A stretch of 57,075 nucleotides of DNA from Methylobacterium sp. W2 (GTDB lineage Bacteria > Pseudomonadota > Alphaproteobacteria > Rhizobiales > Beijerinckiaceae): the NCBI RefSeq assembly GCF_020662345.1, contig NZ_VMOA01000037.1, positions 1 to 57,075 on the forward strand. The letters run 5' to 3'. The translations under genes and the position numbers were made by a program. Under the pieces are notes generated by a model. The model saw only the letters and a list, made by a program, of their open reading frames with translations, was not told the origin of the DNA and did not search any database. Positions 26,856 through 36,100 of this stretch are shown here, in pieces. Within the stretch, counting starts at the first letter, position 1; every line of letters begins with the position of its first letter.

Positions 26856-27045
26856 GGGATATTGTGCCTGTCTCGAGGCCGTAGGGCTTCGAAGAATGTG
26901 GTTGATGGATTATGTCGCCATCTAACTCGCAGACTTGCCCGCGCGTAATCTCGCTGCCCCGAACCGTGGCGCATTTGCATCGTATGTTGTGCTCAAAGCA
27001 CAGTCGGGTTGGGTGGGACGACGAAGATCGTTCGGAGGGATGAGC

Positions 27046-27975
27046 GTGACGACCCTGTACGTAAGCCACCCCTCCGCTCTGGATCACCAGATGCCCGAGG
27101 GGCATCCGGAGCGATCGGACCGGATCCGGGCCGTGGAGGCCGCTCTGGAGAAAGAGCGCTTCTCCGGTCTGCTGCGCGAATCGGCGCCGCGTGCGGAGAC
27201 GGAGACGGTCGCCCTCGCCCATCCCGTTCCCTATGTGGAAGCGATCATCGCCGCCTCCCCGCGGTCGGGCTACGTCCAGATCGATTCGGACACGCTGATG
27301 TCGCCCGGTACCCTCGACGCGGCCCTGCGCGGTGTCGGCGGCGCGGTCCATGCCGTGGATGCGGTGATGAGCGGGGCCTGCTCCAACGCCTTCGTCGCCA
27401 TGCGGCCGCCGGGGCACCATGCCGAGCGCATGCAGGCGATGGGTTTCTGCCTGTTCAACTCCGCCGCCATCGCCGTCCGCCACGCCAGACAACGCCACGG
27501 AGCCAGCCGCGTCGCGCTGGTGGATTGGGACGTCCACCATGGCAACGGCTCGCAGGACATCTTCTGGGACGATGCGGCGGTGATGTACGCCTCGACTCAC
27601 GAGATGCCGCTGTTTCCCGGCACGGGCGCGGTGGGCGAGCGCGGTACCCACGACACGATCGTCAACGTGCCCCTGCGCGCCGGCGACGATAGCGGGATCT
27701 TCCGCGAGAAGTTCGAGAAGGGGGTTCTCTCCCGCCTCTCTACCTTCGCCCCCGATCTGATCGTGATCTCGGCGGGGTTCGACGCCCACCGCCTCGATCC
27801 GCTGGCCAGCGTCGAACTCGACGAGGCCGATTTCGGCTGGGCGACGCGAAAGCTCATGGAGATCGCCGACAAGCATGCCGGCGGCCGGATCGTCTCGGTG
27901 CTGGAGGGCGGCTACAGCCTGGACGGCCTCGCCCGTTCCGTCACCGCCCATATGGATGCGCTGATGGGCCGGTGA
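27046..27975 (+). CDS. Histone-deacetylase-superfamily amidohydrolase
   Basis: A 309-residue class II HDAC-like/acetylpolyamine amidohydrolase-type enzyme. Zinc ligands and charge-relay residues are in RPPGHHAE, VDWDVHHGNGSQD and SAGFDAHRLDPL, with the final VLEGGYS. Bacterial members deacetylate polyamines, acetylated small molecules or proteins; the substrate is unknown. GGAGGG at 27034-27039 abuts an ATG at 27040 and is 6 bases before GTG 27046, so the GTG is the better start. It diverges from the L,D-transpeptidase. Confidence 0.9.
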   Translation: MTTLYVSHPSALDHQMPEGHPERSDRIRAVEAALEKERFSGLLRESAPRAETETVALAHPVPYVEAIIAASPRSGYVQIDSDTLMSPGTLDAALRGVGGAVHAVDAVMSGACSNAFVAMRPPGHHAERMQAMGFCLFNSAAIAVRHARQRHGASRVALVDWDVHHGNGSQDIFWDDAAVMYASTHEMPLFPGTGAVGERGTHDTIVNVPLRAGDDSGIFREKFEKGVLSRLSTFAPDLIVISAGFDAHRLDPLASVELDEADFGWATRKLMEIADKHAGGRIVSVLEGGYSLDGLARSVTAHMDALMGR

Positions 27976-27982
27976 GAAGGAC

Positions 27983-29059
27983 TCACCCCTCCAACGGCAC
28001 CTCGCCCAGCAGATCGATGCCGAAGCCCGACAGCCCCACATAGGAGCGCGACGAGGTCGAGAGGTTGCGGATCGAGACGATGCCGAGATCACGCAGGATC
28101 TGTGCGCCGAGGCCGACTTCGCGCCATTGCCGCACGCGCTGGGCCTCCGCCCCCTCCTCCGCATAGGAGGAGAGCGGTACGCCGGCGGTCCCGTCGCGCA
28201 GGTAGACGAGGACGCCGCGCCCCTCCTTGGCGAAGCGCCGCAGGACGCAGTCGATCGACTTGCCGCCGCCGATCACGTCGGCCACCACGTTGGAGCGATG
28301 CAGGCGGACCAGCACGTCGCGCCCGTCGCCGACATCGCCGTGGACGAAGGCGAATTGCTGAACCGTCTCGAACGGGGTCGTGTAGGCGAAGCCGGTGAGG
28401 TCGCCGAACTCGCTCTTGACCGGGAAGGTCCCGACCCGCTCCACCAGCTTCTCGCGGGCCTGGCGGTAGGCGATGAGATCGGCCACCGAGACACGCTTGA
28501 GGTTGTGCAATTCCGAAAAGGCCGTGATCTGCGGCCCCTTCATCACCGTGCCGTCATCGTTGGCGAGTTCGCAGATGACGCCCACCGGCGGCAGCCCGGC
28601 GAGCTTGCACAGGTCGACCGCCGCTTCCGTGTGGCCGGAGCGCATGAGGACGCCGCCATCCTTGGCGATGAGCGGGAAGACGTGGCCGGGACGAACGAAA
28701 TCGGATTCGCCCATATTGCCGTTGGCCAGCGCCCGCACCGTGTTGCAGCGCTGCTCGGCCGAGATGCCGGTGGTCAGCCCGTGCTTCACATCCACCGTGA
28801 CGGTGAACGCGGTGCCCAGCGGCGCATCGTTGGAGGCTACCATCGGGTCGAGGCGCAGGCGCCGCGCCTCGGCGCGGGTCAGGGGCGCGCAGACGATGCC
28901 GCAGGTGTTGCGGACGATGAAGGCCATCTTCTCGGGCGTGCAGAGGGAGGCCGCGACGACAAGGTCGCCCTCGTTCTCGCGATCGTCGTCATCGGTGACG
29001 ACGACGATCTCGCCGCGGGCATAGGCCTCGATGGCCTGCGTGACGTGGGTATGGGGCAC
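27983..29059 (-). CDS. ribB: RibB with degenerate GTP cyclohydrolase II domain (RibBX)
   Basis: A 358-residue protein. The N-terminal 3,4-dihydroxy-2-butanone-4-phosphate synthase is intact (VVVTDDDDRENEGDLV, NTCGIVCAPL, RSGHTEAAVDLC) and supplies the four-carbon unit of riboflavin. The C-terminal half has the GTP cyclohydrolase II fold but lacks its zinc cysteines: where active enzymes carry Cys-x10-Cys-x-Cys it reads LHRSNVVADVIGGGKSIDCV. So it is probably RibB activity only, as in the RibBX proteins of related bacteria. A bona fide RibA should be elsewhere. It converges on the HDAC-like gene with only 7 bases between. Confidence 0.9.
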   Translation of the reverse strand: MPHTHVTQAIEAYARGEIVVVTDDDDRENEGDLVVAASLCTPEKMAFIVRNTCGIVCAPLTRAEARRLRLDPMVASNDAPLGTAFTVTVDVKHGLTTGISAEQRCNTVRALANGNMGESDFVRPGHVFPLIAKDGGVLMRSGHTEAAVDLCKLAGLPPVGVICELANDDGTVMKGPQITAFSELHNLKRVSVADLIAYRQAREKLVERVGTFPVKSEFGDLTGFAYTTPFETVQQFAFVHGDVGDGRDVLVRLHRSNVVADVIGGGKSIDCVLRRFAKEGRGVLVYLRDGTAGVPLSSYAEEGAEAQRVRQWREVGLGAQILRDLGIVSIRNLSTSSRSYVGLSGFGIDLLGEVPLEG

Positions 29060-29107
29060 GGGATGTCTCTTGAAAGTCTCTGAGCGGATGGGCTGCAGTT
29101 CGCCGGG

Positions 29108-30211
29108 TCACCCCCGCGTCCCGACCTGCCCCCGGTGACGCAGATAGTGATCGGCGAGCACGCACGCCATCATCGCCTCGGCGACGGGGACGGCGCGGAT
29201 GCCGACGCAGGGGTCGTGGCGGCCCTTGGTGACGAGGTCGACGTCGCGGTTGTTGGTCGTCACGCTCATGCGCGGCGTTAGGATCGAGGAGGTCGGTTTC
29301 ACCGCGAAACGGCAGATCAGCGGCTGGCCGGTGGAGATGCCGCCGAGGACGCCGCCCGCATGGTTGGCGAGGAAGGTCGGCGCGCCGGCATTGCCGGAGC
29401 GCATCTCGTCGGCATTCTCCTCGCCGCGCAACGCCGCCGAGGCGAAGCCGTCGCCGATCTCGACGCCCTTCACCGCGTTGATCGACATCATCGCGGCGGC
29501 GAGATCCGCGTCGAGCTTGCCGTAGATCGGGGCTCCGAGGCCCGGCGGCACGCCTTCGGCGACGACTTCGATGACGGCGCCGATGGACGAGCCGTCCTTG
29601 CGGATACCGTCGAGATACTCTTCGTAGAACTTGGCCGTCTCGGCATCCGGGCAGAAGAACGGGTTGCGCGCCACTTCCTCCCAATCCCACCGCGACCGGT
29701 CGATCGCATGCGGTCCCATCTGTACCAGGGCGGCCCGGATGACGATGTCGGTCGGCAGGACCCGCCGCGCGATGGCCCCGGCCGCCACGCGGGCGGCGGT
29801 CTCGCGGGCCGAGGAGCGCCCGCCCCCGCGATAATCGCGGATGCCGTATTTGGCGTCGTAGGCGTAGTCGGCGTGGCCCGGACGGTAGCTGTCGCGGATC
29901 TCGGAGTAATCCTTCGAGCGCTGGTCGGTGTTTTCGATCTCCAGGGCGATCGGCGTGCCGGTGGTGAGCTGGACGCCGCCGGTGCGGTCGTCGGCGAAGA
30001 CGCCCGACAGGATGCGGACCTGATCGGGCTCCCGGCGCTGGGTGGTGAAGCGCGACTGCCCGGGCTTGCGCCGGTCGAGCTCCGCCTGGATGTCCGCCGC
30101 CTCGATGGCAATCCCGGGCGGGCATCCATCCACCACGCAGCCGAGGGCCACCCCGTGGCTCTCGCCGAAGGTGGTCACGCGGAAGAGATGGCCGAAAGTG
30201 TTGTGCGACAT
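29108..30211 (-). CDS. aroC: Chorismate synthase
   Basis: A 367-residue chorismate synthase, last enzyme of the shikimate pathway (EPSP to chorismate, reduced FMN cofactor). Signatures: MSHNTFGHLFRVTTFGESHG at the N terminus, YRPGHADYAYDAKYGIRDYR, the FMN-site GGRSSARETAARVAAGAI, and HDPCVGIRAVPVAEAM near the end. ATG 30211 is the family start. anmK lies 50 bases upstream and ribB 49 bases downstream on the same strand, so the three may share a transcript. Confidence 0.97.
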   Translation of the reverse strand: MSHNTFGHLFRVTTFGESHGVALGCVVDGCPPGIAIEAADIQAELDRRKPGQSRFTTQRREPDQVRILSGVFADDRTGGVQLTTGTPIALEIENTDQRSKDYSEIRDSYRPGHADYAYDAKYGIRDYRGGGRSSARETAARVAAGAIARRVLPTDIVIRAALVQMGPHAIDRSRWDWEEVARNPFFCPDAETAKFYEEYLDGIRKDGSSIGAVIEVVAEGVPPGLGAPIYGKLDADLAAAMMSINAVKGVEIGDGFASAALRGEENADEMRSGNAGAPTFLANHAGGVLGGISTGQPLICRFAVKPTSSILTPRMSVTTNNRDVDLVTKGRHDPCVGIRAVPVAEAMMACVLADHYLRHRGQVGTRG

Positions 30212-30260
30212 GGTGTGGGACGCTCTAGCGCGGGATTCGCCTGAGGGCAAAGCACCGGGC

Positions 30261-31400
30261 TCAGGCGTCCGGCCGCGCCAGCACCCCGCCGGTCATCGCT
30301 TCCCGCACGCCCGTGGTCGACGGGAAGGTGATCGGCAGGCCCTTCAGCGAGCGCACGGCGAGATGCGCGAAGGCCTGGGCTTCGAGATAGGCCGAGGACC
30401 AGCCGATGGCGTCCGCCGTCGTGATCTCGGCCCGCAGGTGATAGTTCAGGAGCCGCACCAGCTCGCCGTTGCGGGCGCCGCCGCCGGCCACGATCCAGCG
30501 CGTGGGGATCTCCGGCGCGTGGTCGAGGGCGCGTGCCACGGCGCGGGCGGTGAAGGCGGTGAGCGTCGCCGCCCCGTCCTCGGTGGAGAGCTGGCCGGCG
30601 AGCTTGTGCGAGAACCAGTTGCGGTCCAGCGATTTTGGCGGCCGGCGGAAGAAGAACGGATGGGTCAGGAGCCAGGCGAGGAGCGGCTCGTCCGGCCGTC
30701 CCCGCGCCGCCGTGCGTCCGCCATCGTCCAGGGGCCGGCCGGTGCGCTCGCGCATCCAGTCGTCGATGAGGGCGTTGCCGGGCCCGGTATCGAAGGCGAT
30801 CACGTCGCCGTTCGAGGCGATGAGGGTGGCGTTGGCGACCCCGCCGATGTTGAGGATGCCCAGCGCCCCCTCGAACCCGGCGGCCTTGGCGAGCGCCTTG
30901 TGGAAGACCGGCACCAGGGGCGCGCCCTGCCCGCCCGCGGCGATGTCGGCATGGCGCAGGTCCGACACGACGGGGATGCCGAGACGGCGGCTCAGCGCGG
31001 CGCCGTCGCCGATCTGCACGCTCATGCGCTGGTCGGGGCGATGGACCACGGTCTGGCCGTGGAAACCGATCACGTCGATATCGGCGGCGCTCAGGCCGTT
31101 GGCGGCAAGGAAGGCCTCCACCGCCTCCGCATGGGCGGCGGTGACGAAGGCCTCCGCCTCGGGCAGGCAGCCGGGCCGGTCCTCGCGCGCGACGACGGCC
31201 TCGGAATCGGACAGCGCCCGGCGGAGCAGCTCGCGATCCTCGTCGGTGTAGCCGCGATAGCCGGTGGGGCCGAGGGGTTCGAGATAGCCGTTATGGCTGC
31301 GGACCACCTTCACGTCCTCGCCGTCGGTCTCGATCAGGGCGACGTCGACTCCGTCGAGGGAGGTGCCGCTCATCAGGCCGATCGCCCGCATCATGGTCAT
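30261..31400 (-). CDS. anmK: Anhydro-N-acetylmuramic acid kinase
   Basis: A 379-residue AnmK, which opens and phosphorylates 1,6-anhydroMurNAc recovered from peptidoglycan turnover. ATP/sugar-kinase motifs: RAIGLMSGTSLDGVDVALIE, GFHGQTVVHRP, SDLRHADIAAGGQGAPLVP, NIGGVANAT and VAGGGARNGELV. Three ATG codons (31400, 31394, 31391) compete at the start. It diverges from tyrS, a neighbour pair common in this bacterial order. Confidence 0.95.
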   Translation of the reverse strand: MTMMRAIGLMSGTSLDGVDVALIETDGEDVKVVRSHNGYLEPLGPTGYRGYTDEDRELLRRALSDSEAVVAREDRPGCLPEAEAFVTAAHAEAVEAFLAANGLSAADIDVIGFHGQTVVHRPDQRMSVQIGDGAALSRRLGIPVVSDLRHADIAAGGQGAPLVPVFHKALAKAAGFEGALGILNIGGVANATLIASNGDVIAFDTGPGNALIDDWMRERTGRPLDDGGRTAARGRPDEPLLAWLLTHPFFFRRPPKSLDRNWFSHKLAGQLSTEDGAATLTAFTARAVARALDHAPEIPTRWIVAGGGARNGELVRLLNYHLRAEITTADAIGWSSAYLEAQAFAHLAVRSLKGLPITFPSTTGVREAMTGGVLARPDA

Positions 31401-31523
31401 GCCGTTTACGCCCCGTGCCTTCCGCGGTGAGCCCTGCTAAGAGCCGCGCATCACTTGACCTGCTGCTATCACGCCGGCGTTTCTCCTGTCCCGCGCCGCG
31501 ACCAGTCGAATCCGGAACCCCGC

Positions 31524-32813
31524 ATGTCCTCCGTCACGCCGACCTCCGTTGAGCCCTTCGCGCCGAAATCCGACTTCCTGCGGGTGCTGTCCGAGCGCGG
31601 CTACATCCATCAGGGCTCCGACCTCGCCGGGATCGACGCGGCGGCGCTCGAAGGCCGCCTGACGACCTATGTCGGCTACGATTGCACGGCGGCCTCGCTC
31701 CATGTGGGGCATCTCCTGTCGATCATGATGCTGCATTGGCTCCAGGCGACGGGGGGCACGCCGATCACCCTGATGGGCGGCGGCACCACCCGCGTCGGCG
31801 ACCCGTCGGGGCGCGACGAGTCGCGAAAGATCCTGACGCTGGAGCAGATCGAGGAGAACAAGGCCGGGATCCAGAAGACGTTTTCGCGGTTCCTGACCTT
31901 CGGGGGCGGCGGGAACGGCGCGACCATGGTCGACAATGCCGAATGGCTGACCAAGCTCAACTACATCGAGATGCTGCGCGACATCGGCCGGCATTTCTCG
32001 GTCAACCGCATGATGTCGATGGACAGCGTGCGGATGCGGCTGGAGCGCGACCAGGAACTGTCGTTCCTCGAGTTCAACTACATGATCCTGCAATCCTACG
32101 ACTTCGTCGAGCTCAACCGCCGCTACGGCTGCGTGCTGCAGATGGGCGGGTCGGACCAGTGGGGCAACATCGTCAACGGCATCGATCTCGGCCGAAGGAT
32201 GGGCACGCCGCAGCTCTACGGGCTGACCTGTCCGCTGCTCACTACGGCGTCGGGCGCGAAGATGGGCAAGACGGCGGCCGGCGCGGTCTGGCTCGATGCC
32301 GGGATGCTGAGCCCCTACGATTACTGGCAGTTCTGGCGCAACACCGAGGATGCCGACGTGGCGCGCTTCCTCAAGCTGTTCACCCTGCTGCCGATGGACG
32401 AGATCGCCCGGCTCCAGGCGCTGCAGGGTGCCGAGATCAACGAGGCGAAGAAGGTGCTTGCCACCGAGGCGACGGCCCTCATGCACGGACGCGAGGCTGC
32501 CGACGCGGCCTCCGAGACCGCGCGCAAGACCTTCGTCGAAGGCGCCGTGGCACAGGACCTGCCGAGCGTCACCGTCGCGCGCGAGCTTCTGGAGGCCGGT
32601 CTCGGCGTGCTCTCGGCCTTCGGCCCGGACTACGCCAAGCTCGTTCCCTCCACCAGCGAGGCGCGGCGCCAGATCAAGAGCGGCGGCCTGCGCGTCAACG
32701 ACGTGCAGATCACCGACGAGAAAGCGGTGCTGACGCTGGCCGACCTCAGCCAGGATGGCGTGGTGAAGCTGTCCTTCGGCCGCAAGAAGCACGTCCTTCT
32801 CAGGGTCGGGTGA
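31524..32813 (+). CDS. tyrS: Tyrosyl-tRNA synthetase
   Basis: A 429-residue class I TyrRS. The HIGH box is HVGH at 60-63, the tyrosine pocket shows in YMILQSYDF and GGSDQWGNI, and the KMSKS loop reads KMGKT (AKMGKTAAG). The C-terminal S4-like domain (RRQIKSGGLRVNDVQITDE) binds tRNA. ATG 31524 is used; 23 upstream codons are open but have no ribosome site. No T-box or other leader structure is visible in the 123-base gap to anmK. Confidence 0.96.
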   Translation: MSSVTPTSVEPFAPKSDFLRVLSERGYIHQGSDLAGIDAAALEGRLTTYVGYDCTAASLHVGHLLSIMMLHWLQATGGTPITLMGGGTTRVGDPSGRDESRKILTLEQIEENKAGIQKTFSRFLTFGGGGNGATMVDNAEWLTKLNYIEMLRDIGRHFSVNRMMSMDSVRMRLERDQELSFLEFNYMILQSYDFVELNRRYGCVLQMGGSDQWGNIVNGIDLGRRMGTPQLYGLTCPLLTTASGAKMGKTAAGAVWLDAGMLSPYDYWQFWRNTEDADVARFLKLFTLLPMDEIARLQALQGAEINEAKKVLATEATALMHGREAADAASETARKTFVEGAVAQDLPSVTVARELLEAGLGVLSAFGPDYAKLVPSTSEARRQIKSGGLRVNDVQITDEKAVLTLADLSQDGVVKLSFGRKKHVLLRVG

Positions 32814-33152
32814 GGCGACGGGGGTAGAATCACGATCGGGGGCTCGATCACGGGTTTCGAAAAAGCGTGGCGCGTCTCCTTCCCCCCTCTGCGGGGGAAG
32901 GTGGCCCGCGAAGCGGGTCGGATGAGGGGCCGTGCGTTGTTCGGAGAGATCGCCCCCTCTCCCGCCTGCTCCGCAGGCACACTCCCCCGCAGAGCTACGG
33001 CATTCACACATCTAATAGGCCGCTCGGGTCCCCTCTCCTGGAAGGAGAGGGAGTACGTCGCGCCTCACGCCGAACCCTCTTGGATAGAGAGAACAGACGT
33101 CGAGCAGCTGTGTGAATCCAGTAGCCCGCAGAGGGAGGAAGTTGCCGGCACC
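32814..33152. other. 339-bp gap between convergent tyrS and AsmA-like genes
   Basis: No gene is seen. Most of it is taken up by three hairpin-forming repeat units (32876-33051). Open frames here follow the repeat symmetry on both strands and lack start signals. Confidence 0.6.
32876..33051. repeat. REP-like mosaic of GC hairpin repeats
   Basis: Three palindromic units: CTTCCCCC/GGGGGAAG (32879-32900) followed by CCCGC/GCGGG (32905-32917) and GGATGAGGGG; then GCCTGC/GCAGGC (32964-32978) inside CCCTCTCCC; then CCCTCTCCT/AGGAGAGGG (33031-33051). This wording (CTCCTTCCCCC...GAAGGTGGCCCGCG...) resembles the dispersed intergenic palindromes common in Hyphomicrobiales genomes. It is placed at convergent 3' ends, where such repeats usually sit. 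Confidence 0.7.
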
Positions 33153-36100
33153 TCAGCGTTCGGTCTCTCCGGCGGAGGTCGCGCCGGGCAGGCCGTCATT
33201 GCCGCCGGCGCTGAACAGCCGGCGCAGGATGCCGGGCGCCAGGACGGAGAGCGGGTTCACGCTCACATCCGGCTTCGACAAGCGGCCCGAGACCCGGAAA
33301 TTCAGGGCGAACAGACCCTCGTTGTTGCCCCCTCCGAGAAGCTGCCCGAACAGCGGCAGCCGCGAGACGACGTTGTTCAGCCCGTAGAGCGGAACGAAGG
33401 TGCCGTTGATGTCGGCGCGTTCCTTCGCGGTGTCGAGGAAGCCGCTCATGGTGAAACCCATGGCGGCGTTGGAGATGGCGGCGTCGGTGAAATCGACGCG
33501 GCTGCCGGTGCGGGTGAAGTTCGCCCGCAGGCGGTCGAAGCTCACGTCGTTGCCGGCGTTCTGGATGATCTGCTTGCGGCCCTTGGCATCGACGACCTCG
33601 CTGGTCGCCGGACCCTGCGCCATGATGCTCGACAGGGCCGGCTCGTTGCGCAGCATGAAGTCGCGGATCTGGACCACGCCGGTCTGCGGTCCGTCCCCGA
33701 GGGTGCTGCCGAGGACGAGCCGCCCGCCATACATGCGCTTGTAGATGTCGACGAAGCGCAGGGTCGCGCCGGCATCGGTGGTCTCGATGTTGATCGAGGG
33801 ATCGCTGCGCCCCGAGCGGGACACCACCGCCGAGAACCCGGCTCCGTTGAAGCGGCCCTGGAGGCGTCCCGAGCGGAAATCCTTGCCCTTCATCGAGAGC
33901 TTCGCACTGGCGCCCGTCAGCGCCTCGCCGTTGAAACCGGTGATGATGCCTAGGCTGATATCGGCCTCGATCTCCTTGGATGGGTCGCGGCCGCTCTCTT
34001 TTGCTGCCTTGCCCTCCGGTCCTCCGAGGGATTTCAGGAAGGGTCGCGCATCGGCCACGGCCCCCTTCACACCCACCTTGTAGAGGTTGCCGCTGCGGTC
34101 GATCTGGATGCGCATGTCGTCGCCGGGCGAGAGCTTGAAGCTCGAGAGGTCGGCCCGGTCGAACTGTCCGTCCCCGTTGATCGCCGCCGTGCCGCGCGCG
34201 CTGGCGCTGCCGGCGTCGAGGACGATGTCGCGCAGGTCCATGGCTCCGCCGGGGCTGACCTCGGTCATGACGAAGCCCACGCGACCCGGCTTGCCGGCGG
34301 GTTTGACGAAGCCGGGGATCAGGCCGTCGATGGAGGTTCGGGTCAGGTCCGCCTCCATGCGGATCGGCGAGCGCGCCGGGCTCCCCTTGCCGATGGCGAG
34401 GTTGATCTTGAGCGGGATCGGTCCGGCGAGTTGCGGCGCCACCGGCAGGCCTCGCCTTGCCCGCAGGGCCTCGTCGAGGAGGAGCGTCGCGTTGACCTCG
34501 CCCGGCGCACCCGCCTTCGGCTGGCGCAGGTCGAGGGTCAGCGGCGAGCCGAGCACCCGCCCGTCGCCCTTGAGGGTGAAGCCGCCGCGCTCGTAGGCGA
34601 CGGTGAAGCGGCCGTTCTCCAGCTTCTCCTTGCCGAAGGCCTTCTCGACGGCGAGGTCGCTCAGGGTTCCGGTGAGGCTCACGGGCAGGTCGGGCAGGTC
34701 GGGGATGCGCTTGAGGTTCAGCGGAAAGTCGATCCGCAGGTCGGCATTCCCCTTGACCGAGGCCGGGTCGATCTCGACCCCGGTGAGGTTCTTGAACATC
34801 TTGGTCTGAAGCAGGGCGACGAGAGCATCCGCCCCGCCGCCGAGTTTGAGGCCGATCTGGGCGATGACGGTGTCCGGCGTGATCTTCGGGATCACGAAGG
34901 ATCCGTCCGTAATGAACAGCGTCCGGTCGTCCGGCATCCGGACGTCGGCGGTGACGCCACGGATGTTCGTGGTGAGGCCGGTGATGGTCCCCGTCACACG
35001 GCCGCGGCTCAAGGGTGGAGCGCCGTCGCTCACCGCCAGCGTCGCATTGGAGACGGCGAAGTCGATATGGATAGCGCTGTCCGGCATCGGCTCGCCGCGC
35101 GTGGCGGCGGCGAGCTCGCTGCCGCTCATGTCGACGGTGATGTCGACCTTGTCCACGAGGCCGCCCTGGAGGTTGTCCACCAGATACTCGCGGGCGGGAG
35201 GAGCGATATGCTCCGGCCAAAGGCGCAGAGCCATGCGCCCGTCGGTATGAGCCGCGGTGATGTTCAGGGTCAGGCCGCCCTCATCCGCACCGGTATCCAC
35301 GGTACCGGTGACCCGCCCTGTGGCTCCCCCGGCACCGGCGACGGTGAACTCGTCGATGGACAGGCCGCCGTCGCGTCCCGTGACATGGGCCGAGAGGGCG
35401 TCGAGCTTGACCGGTTTGTCCGTCCTGGCGGCGCCGCGCAGGATCGCGTCCTTGCCCGCGAGGGCCAGGGTCCAGGCCGTCGGCCCGCCCGCCGGACTCG
35501 CGGTCCAGACACCGGCGAGACGCACCGCGTTGCCGGCCCCCAGATAATCGATGCTGTCGAGGTTCAGGACCCGCCTTGCCTCGTCCCAGCTCACCGAGGC
35601 GGTCAGGCTCTCGATGGTGACCGGGTTGAAGTCCTTCTCCTCGATGAGGAAATTGCCGTCGCTGGTCTTGACCGTCGCTTTCAGGGTCTCGATCCGGCCG
35701 TTGTCGAGGCCGACCTCCGCCTTGGCCGACACCTTCAGGTCGGTCTCGATCGGCAGTTTCGATTGGCCCGAGAGGAGGAGCAGATCGGTGACCGGCAGGT
35801 CGTCCAGGGTGATGATGCCGTTGCGCTTTCCGTCGCCGCCCTCGTGCAAGTCGCCGCCGAAGCGCCATTCCCCGTGGGGGCCGTCGATGCGCAGTTCGAA
35901 CACGCGGGAATCCCGCACCGCGTCGCGCCGGAACAGACCGTTCACATGTTCGAACACGCCGCGCTGGCGCGCGTCGTCATCGATCAGGGTCAGGCGGCCA
36001 TTGGTGATCCGCGCCCGGTCGAGGGCTCCGACCACACCGGCGGGATCGAGGACGATGCCGAAGATCGAGGCAATGGCGGCCGAGATCGGCGACGAGGTTC

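Noticed and set aside
32876..33051. Possible CRISPR-like repeat region
   Set aside because: The palindromes differ from one another and there are no regular direct repeats with unique spacers, so it is a REP-like mosaic.
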